Part shown: positions 13,811-17,068 of the stretch, piece after piece
Layout: each line of letters opens with the position of its first letter
Numbering within the stretch: the stretch's first letter is position 1
Assembly: GCA_964535215.1 (NCBI GenBank)
Contig: CAZHST010000056.1
Location: 1-17,068 of the forward strand
Length of the DNA: 17,068 nucleotides
Direction: 5' to 3'
Origin: JACQHM01 sp964535215
GTDB lineage: Bacteria; Methylomirabilota; Methylomirabilia; Methylomirabilales; JACQHM01
Translations under genes and position numbers: made by a program
Notes under the pieces: generated by a model
Databases searched by the model: none
What the model was told of the DNA's origin: nothing
The model's input: the letters and a program-made list of their open reading frames with translations, nothing else

Positions 13811-13933
13811 CTTTACTATGCTTTCTGGCTTTTCCCCTGCCCCTGCTAGCCTAAGGATTCCATGGGAAATGCATCCTGGACGATTTGCATGGCAGAGGTG
13901 GCTTGATCGCTCCGCCCCCGCATCGGCATCTTG

Positions 13934-13962
13934 TTGACGTCACCTTAGGGGTCTGCTACAGT
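13934..13962 (+). promoter_or_regulatory. Near-consensus sigma-70 promoter, probably giving a leaderless mRNA
   Basis: The -35 TTGACG (13934-13939), an exact 17-base spacer and the -10 TACAGT (13957-13962) with an upstream TG (13954-13955), as in extended -10 promoters, all fit. Only six bases lie between the -10 box and the ATG at 13969, so transcription would begin at or within a base or two of the start codon. Confidence 0.78.
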
Positions 13963-13968
13963 AGGGGC

Positions 13969-14349
13969 ATGCCTGACGAGGAACTCTCCAAACGGATTGA
14001 CGATCTCCACAAGCGGATGGATGACCTGCGGGGTGACATGAACACCCGCTTCACCGAACTGCGGGAAGACATGAACGCCCGCTTCGGCCTCGTGGATCAG
14101 CGCTTCACCGAACTGCGGGAAGACATGAACGCCCGCTTCGGCCTCGTGGATCAGCGCTTCACCGAACTGCGGGAAGACATGAACACCCGCTTCGCTGAGC
14201 TCCGGGCTGATATGAACACCCGCTTCGCCGATGTGAACCAGCGGTTCAACGACCTCAATCAGCGCTTGACAACCCTGACCTGGGTCATCACCGTGTGGTT
14301 TAGCCTCCTCACCCTCCTCACCATCCTCTTCAAGTTCATCCGCGTCTAA
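13969..14349 (+). CDS. Coiled-coil protein with C-terminal membrane anchor
   Basis: 126 residues. The first 100 are a continuous coiled coil made of near-identical units (RFTELREDMNARFGLVDQ and variants), rich in Glu, Arg, Asp and Asn with regularly spaced Phe, Leu, Met and Val. The C-terminus is one hydrophobic helix (about 101-121, TLTWVITVWFSLLTLLTILF) ending in a short basic tail, so the coil probably extends from the membrane into the cytoplasm. An 18-residue unit equals one 7- plus one 11-residue period, a pattern seen in long coiled coils. Such short coiled-coil tail-anchored proteins are common but functionally obscure. It is the only intact plus-strand gene here, convergent with the cytochrome at 14369-14728 (19-base gap). 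An upstream in-frame ATG at 13885 lies before the promoter and is rejected. Confidence 0.82.
   Translation: MPDEELSKRIDDLHKRMDDLRGDMNTRFTELREDMNARFGLVDQRFTELREDMNARFGLVDQRFTELREDMNTRFAELRADMNTRFADVNQRFNDLNQRLTTLTWVITVWFSLLTLLTILFKFIRV
14047..14184 (+). repeat. 54-bp direct repeat inside the coiled-coil gene
   Basis: Two identical 54-bp copies (14047-14100 and 14101-14154) and a 30-base third copy (14155-14184) follow without gaps. Identity at every third codon position indicates recent duplication by slippage or unequal crossing-over; copy number may vary between strains. Confidence 0.92.
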
Positions 14350-14368
14350 GCCAACCAGGGCAAGCTCC

Positions 14369-14728
14369 TCACTCCCGGACCCCCCATCCCCTTAAGAACT
14401 GGAGCACCCCTTCGATCTCCTCCCGGTTTAGCAGCATTCCCCACGCCGGCATCTCGGTCCCCGGCTTTCCCTCCTTAATTGTCTGACGGAGCTCCGCCTC
14501 AGACCGGGACTGGAGGATCGGTTTGAGGCCAGGGGTGTATCCTGCTACCCCTTCCCCCCGCTCACCATGGCACACGACACAGTACCGATCATAGATCTCC
14601 TGGCCTGTCAGGGGCTCGGCCAATGCCCTTTGGGCGAGCCCAAGGGGCTGAGCGGCTAGCTCGACAAGGAACAAAACAGAGGCCAAGAGCAAAGGGTTGC
14701 GCCCGATGGCCTTCCAACGCTCATCCAT
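14369..14728 (-). CDS. Monohaem cytochrome c of the alcohol/sugar dehydrogenase operon
   Basis: 119 residues. A hydrophobic signal (about 12-30) ends near LAQRALA-EP (residue 38). The haem site is CVVCH (50-54), followed by GxxGEG, and Met93 in TEMPAW is the probable axial ligand, so this is a small class I cytochrome. AGGGAG precedes the ATG closely. It starts 22 bases after the GMC oxidoreductase stop and is the last gene of that unit. By analogy with FAD-dependent glucose and gluconate dehydrogenases, it should accept electrons from the flavoprotein, although those enzymes usually carry a larger trihaem subunit. It might also serve the PQQ enzyme encoded upstream. Confidence 0.9.
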   Translation of the reverse strand: MDERWKAIGRNPLLLASVLFLVELAAQPLGLAQRALAEPLTGQEIYDRYCVVCHGERGEGVAGYTPGLKPILQSRSEAELRQTIKEGKPGTEMPAWGMLLNREEIEGVLQFLRGWGVRE

Positions 14729-14750
14729 CTTCTCCCTCTTCCCCCGTGGA

Positions 14751-16298
14751 TCAGATTTCGCCCTTTTTCAGTTGGTCAGCGATGTAGTCGGCCTCCCGGA
14801 TGGCCAGGGCGACGATGGTCAGGGTGGGGTTGCAGGCCGCCCCGGTGGTGAAGACGCTCCCGTCACAGATGAAGAGGTTCTTGATGTCATGGGTCTGACC
14901 GTATTTGTTCACCACCGAGGTCTTCGGATCGTTCCCCATCCGGCAGGTCCCCAGGTTATGGGTGGACGCATAAGGGGGGGTAAAGACCACCTTCACCGCC
15001 CCGGCCGCCTCGTAGATCTCCTTCCCCCGCTGATAGGCGAATTCCCGCATCCGTTTGTCGTTCTCGTGGTCGGTGAAGGAGACGACGGGGACGGGGAAGC
15101 CGTACTGGTCCTTGATCTCGGGGTGGAGGGTGACGCTGTTTTGCTCCTGGGGCATGTCCTCGCCCACGATCCACATCCCGGCGAGATGGGTGTAATTCTC
15201 CATCCAGTTGGCGAACTCCTCCCCCCACCACCCGGGCTTTACAAAAGCAGCCATGAAGGGGACACCGAGGTTCAAGGTCTCCAGGTAGAAGCCCCCGACG
15301 AAGTCCCGCTTGGGATCGTGGCGGGCGAAGTCATCAATGGCCCCGGCCATGGTGACACCTTTGTAGGAATGGACAGGTTTGGGGAACATGGCATAAACGG
15401 AGCCCGTCGTGTGGCGCATGTAGTTCTTCCCCACCTGCCCACTGGAATTGGCCAACCCGTTGGGGAAGATGGGGGTCCAGGAGTTCAACAGGAGCCGTGG
15501 AGTCTCGATGGAGTTCCCAGCAAGGACGATGACCCGGGCCTCCTGCTCCTGGAACCTCCCCAGCTCATCCACATACGTAACGCTTTTGGCCCGATCCCGC
15601 CGGTCCAGGTTGATCTTCACCGCCTGGGAGTTCGGCCGAAGATCCAAGTTCCCGGTCCGCTCCGCCTTCGGGATGGCCTCGACCAGGGTGCTCCACTTGG
15701 AGCTGTTGATGCAACCCTGGAAGCAGAACCCGCACTGGATGCACCCCGGACGGCCGTCGTAGGGCCTAGGGTTAATGGCCATGGTGCCGGTGAAGGCATG
15801 AAGCCCCAGCTTTTTGGCCCCCCGCTCCATCACCAAAAAGTTCGTGTTCTTGGGGAGGGGGGGATTGGGCCTCCCCGGCCCGGCAACTCCCATGGCCCGC
15901 TCCGCCTTCTCATAATAAGGAAGCATCTCCTCCAGCGTGATGGGCCAGTCGGCCAGGTTGGCCCCGGGGATCGGCCCGTACTCGGACCTGACGCGGAATT
16001 CATAGTCCTGGAACCGGATGGAGGCCCCGGCCCAGTGGACCGTCGTCCCCCCAACGGCCTTGACGATCCAGCAGGGGAAGGCGCCCAGGTCCCTCCCGCC
16101 GGCCACCCGGGTATCCAGCCAGGAGAGCTGCTTGAACGCCGTCCACTCGTCGCTGATGAAGTCCCTAAGCGGATCGAGCCGGGGCCCCGCCTCCAGGAGG
16201 ACAACCTTCGCCCCTTTCAGACACAGCTCCTTGGCCAGCGTCCCCCCGCCGGCGCCGCTTCCAATGATCAGGACATCAGGATCCGTGATCCGTGGCAT
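14751..16298 (-). CDS. GMC-family FAD oxidoreductase (gluconate/glucose dehydrogenase alpha-subunit type)
   Basis: 515 residues. The N-terminal dinucleotide fold is IIGSGAGGGTLA (11-22) and LLEAG (34-38); the FAD-contact segment is GGTTVHWAG (83-91). The C-terminal catalytic pair is His447 (STHNLGTCRMG) and Asn490 (NPTLTIVALA). A cysteine cluster, Cys186/189/192/196 (CIQCGFCFQGC), lies where the FAD-dependent glucose dehydrogenase alpha subunit binds a [3Fe-4S] cluster, so an iron-sulfur relay is likely. There is no signal peptide; in this family the partner with the Tat signal, here the 16314-16832 product 15 bases upstream, carries it to the periplasm. Substrate (alcohol, sugar or sugar acid) cannot be read from the sequence. 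Confidence 0.92.
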   Translation of the reverse strand: MPRITDPDVLIIGSGAGGGTLAKELCLKGAKVVLLEAGPRLDPLRDFISDEWTAFKQLSWLDTRVAGGRDLGAFPCWIVKAVGGTTVHWAGASIRFQDYEFRVRSEYGPIPGANLADWPITLEEMLPYYEKAERAMGVAGPGRPNPPLPKNTNFLVMERGAKKLGLHAFTGTMAINPRPYDGRPGCIQCGFCFQGCINSSKWSTLVEAIPKAERTGNLDLRPNSQAVKINLDRRDRAKSVTYVDELGRFQEQEARVIVLAGNSIETPRLLLNSWTPIFPNGLANSSGQVGKNYMRHTTGSVYAMFPKPVHSYKGVTMAGAIDDFARHDPKRDFVGGFYLETLNLGVPFMAAFVKPGWWGEEFANWMENYTHLAGMWIVGEDMPQEQNSVTLHPEIKDQYGFPVPVVSFTDHENDKRMREFAYQRGKEIYEAAGAVKVVFTPPYASTHNLGTCRMGNDPKTSVVNKYGQTHDIKNLFICDGSVFTTGAACNPTLTIVALAIREADYIADQLKKGEI

Positions 16299-16313
16299 CG
16301 CTTATCCCCCCTC

Positions 16314-16832
16314 TCACCACTCCAACCGGTCGAAGCCCCTGGCAATGTAGCCTCCCAGTTCCCGATGGGACGGGCCGGGATAGCCGACCGCTTTCCAGAC
16401 CTTCGGGTTCCCGTAGAAGAAGGCGATGGTGTTGCTGTAGACGTTCTGGAAGAAGGGTTTGGCCTCGATGGCCTTCAAGGCTTCCACCTTCCACCGGTCG
16501 GACAGTTCCCCAAACCCCCTCCCCCCTGATATCTTTTTTGCCGTCTCGTCCAGCTCCTTGATCCCATCAATGTAGAGCCTCTGGAGGTTCGGCGACTTCC
16601 CGACCAGATCATCAATCTGGGCCGCCGTCTCCCGGTGGACCTCTTCCAGGCCCTTGTGAGGGGCGATCAAGGAGACCATCTCCAAGATGACATCCCCCTC
16701 CTCGTTGGTGAAGAACCGGTACCTCCTCGTCGGGATGAAGGCCGCCAAGGCCTGTTTCACCGATCCCGGGGCCCCCACCAAAACGGCGAATCCTCCGACG
16801 ATGGCCCGGAGAAACCCTCTCCGATCTATCAT
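16314..16832 (-). CDS. Gluconate 2-dehydrogenase subunit 3-like protein with Tat signal
   Basis: 172 residues from the ATG at 16832, chosen for the GGGGGAG ahead of it and because the Tat motif follows at once (IDRRGFLRAIVGG, then a hydrophobic stretch ending KQALA-AF near residue 30). The mature part fits the Gluconate_2-dh3 family: FFTNEEGDVILEMVSLIAP, a central helical region, and a C-terminal NTIAFFYGNPKVWKAVGYPG motif. In FAD-dependent glucose and gluconate dehydrogenases this small subunit acts as a maturation and export partner for the signal-less flavoprotein, and the gene order here (small subunit, then GMC subunit) is the same. It follows the PQQ dehydrogenase gene on the same strand. 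Confidence 0.9.
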   Translation of the reverse strand: MIDRRGFLRAIVGGFAVLVGAPGSVKQALAAFIPTRRYRFFTNEEGDVILEMVSLIAPHKGLEEVHRETAAQIDDLVGKSPNLQRLYIDGIKELDETAKKISGGRGFGELSDRWKVEALKAIEAKPFFQNVYSNTIAFFYGNPKVWKAVGYPGPSHRELGGYIARGFDRLEW

Positions 16833-16876
16833 GCCACTCCCCCCTTTGCCACTCCAGTCACCTTTTCTTGAAAGGC

Positions 16877-16905
16877 GGGGGAGGAGGCCTGAGCCTCCAT
16901 CCCCC
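16877..16905. other. Strong hairpin between the PQQ dehydrogenase and small-subunit genes
   Basis: GGGGGAGGAGGC (16877-16888) pairs with GCCTCC-A-TCCCCC (16893-16905), giving 12 pairs with one bulged base and a CTGA loop. A smaller CCTTT/AAAGG hairpin (16861-16875) adjoins it. There is no U-tract, so this resembles the 11051-11093 intercistronic hairpin and may set relative mRNA levels within the operon. Confidence 0.55.
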
Positions 16906-16929
16906 ACCCGCATGACCTCAAAAGAACCC

Positions 16930-17068
16930 TTAATCCGGTAAGGTGAAAACCACCAAGGCTGCACCGGATGGCCAGTCGGCCGCCTCCGGCCAGAGGGCCG
17001 GGTAGAGCCCCATGACCAGGGAGCCTAAGCCGGAGGGCACCGCAATGTACTGCTTGCCGTTGACCGCG
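16930..17068 (-). CDS. PQQ-dependent alcohol dehydrogenase, C-terminal end only
   Basis: The window edge cuts this gene; the last 45 codons and a TAA (16930-16932) are present. The reading VNGKQYIAVPSGLG, then a Gly/Pro-rich stretch and GAALVVFTLPD at the end, is the typical C-terminus of PQQ-dependent methanol/ethanol-type quinoprotein dehydrogenases (the final beta-propeller blade). These periplasmic enzymes oxidise alcohols and pass electrons to a cytochrome c. Subtype (XoxF, Mdh, Exa-like) cannot be assigned from this fragment. Position upstream of the GMC module suggests joint expression. Confidence 0.75.
   Translation of the reverse strand, partial: AVNGKQYIAVPSGLGSLVMGLYPALWPEAADWPSGAALVVFTLPD

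Larger units (their letters stand above)
13616..13933. other. Intergenic region between divergent units, possible attenuated leader
   Basis: About 320 bases separate the minus-strand cytochrome block from the promoter of the plus-strand coiled-coil gene. It contains two hairpins (13733-13765 and 13775-13810, described separately) and a stretch with related ATGCA/TTTGCAT words around 13868-13891. I see no convincing coding sequence. A minus-strand promoter would be expected right of 13810, but no good -35/-10 pair is visible; the best -10-like word on that strand is CATAGT around 13815-13820. Confidence 0.45.

Noticed and set aside
14047..14184. Possible CRISPR-like repeat array
   Set aside because: The 54-bp units abut with no spacers and encode an in-frame 18-residue coiled-coil repeat.
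14697..16529. Very long plus-strand open reading frame (610 codons) opposite the dehydrogenase genes
   Set aside because: It is the antisense shadow of the GMC and small-subunit genes in GC-rich DNA; its translation is low-complexity Gly/Pro/Arg/Leu/His-rich with no motif, while the minus-strand reading has full catalytic motifs.

Overview
The window is a GC-rich stretch of bacterial DNA from a Gram-negative respiratory organism: there are outer-membrane barrel, Tat-exported and lipoprotein signals, and many c-type cytochromes. Gene types and arrangement resemble uncultivated lineages such as Methylomirabilota/Rokubacteria-type or deltaproteobacterial groups, but the sequence alone does not settle the taxonomy. 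Nearly all genes lie on the minus strand, so the transcription order runs from high to low coordinates.

Right end (about 17068 to 14369): the C-terminus of a PQQ-dependent alcohol dehydrogenase, a Tat-exported gluconate-2-dehydrogenase-subunit-3-like protein, a GMC-family FAD oxidoreductase with a possible [3Fe-4S] cysteine cluster, and a small monohaem cytochrome c. This reads as a periplasmic alcohol/sugar oxidation module that feeds electrons into cytochrome c. Convergent to it on the plus strand is a small coiled-coil membrane protein with an internal 54-bp DNA repeat. It sits behind a near-consensus promoter so close to the ATG that the mRNA is probably leaderless.

Middle (about 13930 to 10573): an intergenic region with two hairpins, the second a minus-strand intrinsic terminator, that may form an attenuated leader. 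It is followed by a small four-cysteine membrane-anchored protein, a receiver-like protein lacking the phosphorylation residues, a monohaem cytochrome c, a 456-aa monohaem outer-membrane barrel protein resembling Cyc2-type cytochrome-porins, and a small lipoprotein.

Left-centre (about 10404 to 1529): a compact operon for a quinone-linked membrane complex of the Qrc / alternative complex III type. It encodes a membrane-anchored pentahaem cytochrome, a Tat-exported molybdopterin-oxidoreductase-like subunit with no evident Mo-ligand cysteine, a four-cluster iron-sulfur subunit with one cluster Cys changed to Ser, and a ten-helix NrfD-type subunit. A tetrahaem cytochrome made of four repeated class I domains follows, and then, translationally coupled, a NarX-like histidine kinase and a NarL/LuxR response regulator. 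A strong intrinsic terminator closes the operon.

Left end (about 1460 to 1): a second phosphorylation-site-less receiver protein, clearly paralogous to the one at 12947-13297, then a decayed IS5-family element with intact inverted repeats and TTA target duplications, and a short exported peptide gene that looks truncated.

Taken together, the genes suggest an electron-transfer island. Periplasmic dehydrogenases and a quinone-cytochrome oxidoreductase exchange electrons with a pool of mono-, tetra- and pentahaem cytochromes, possibly connected to the outside by a cytochrome-porin, under a dedicated two-component system and two pseudo-receiver proteins. The most unusual parts are the pseudo-receiver pair, the Cyc2-like protein and the respiratory complex with its own kinase and regulator.
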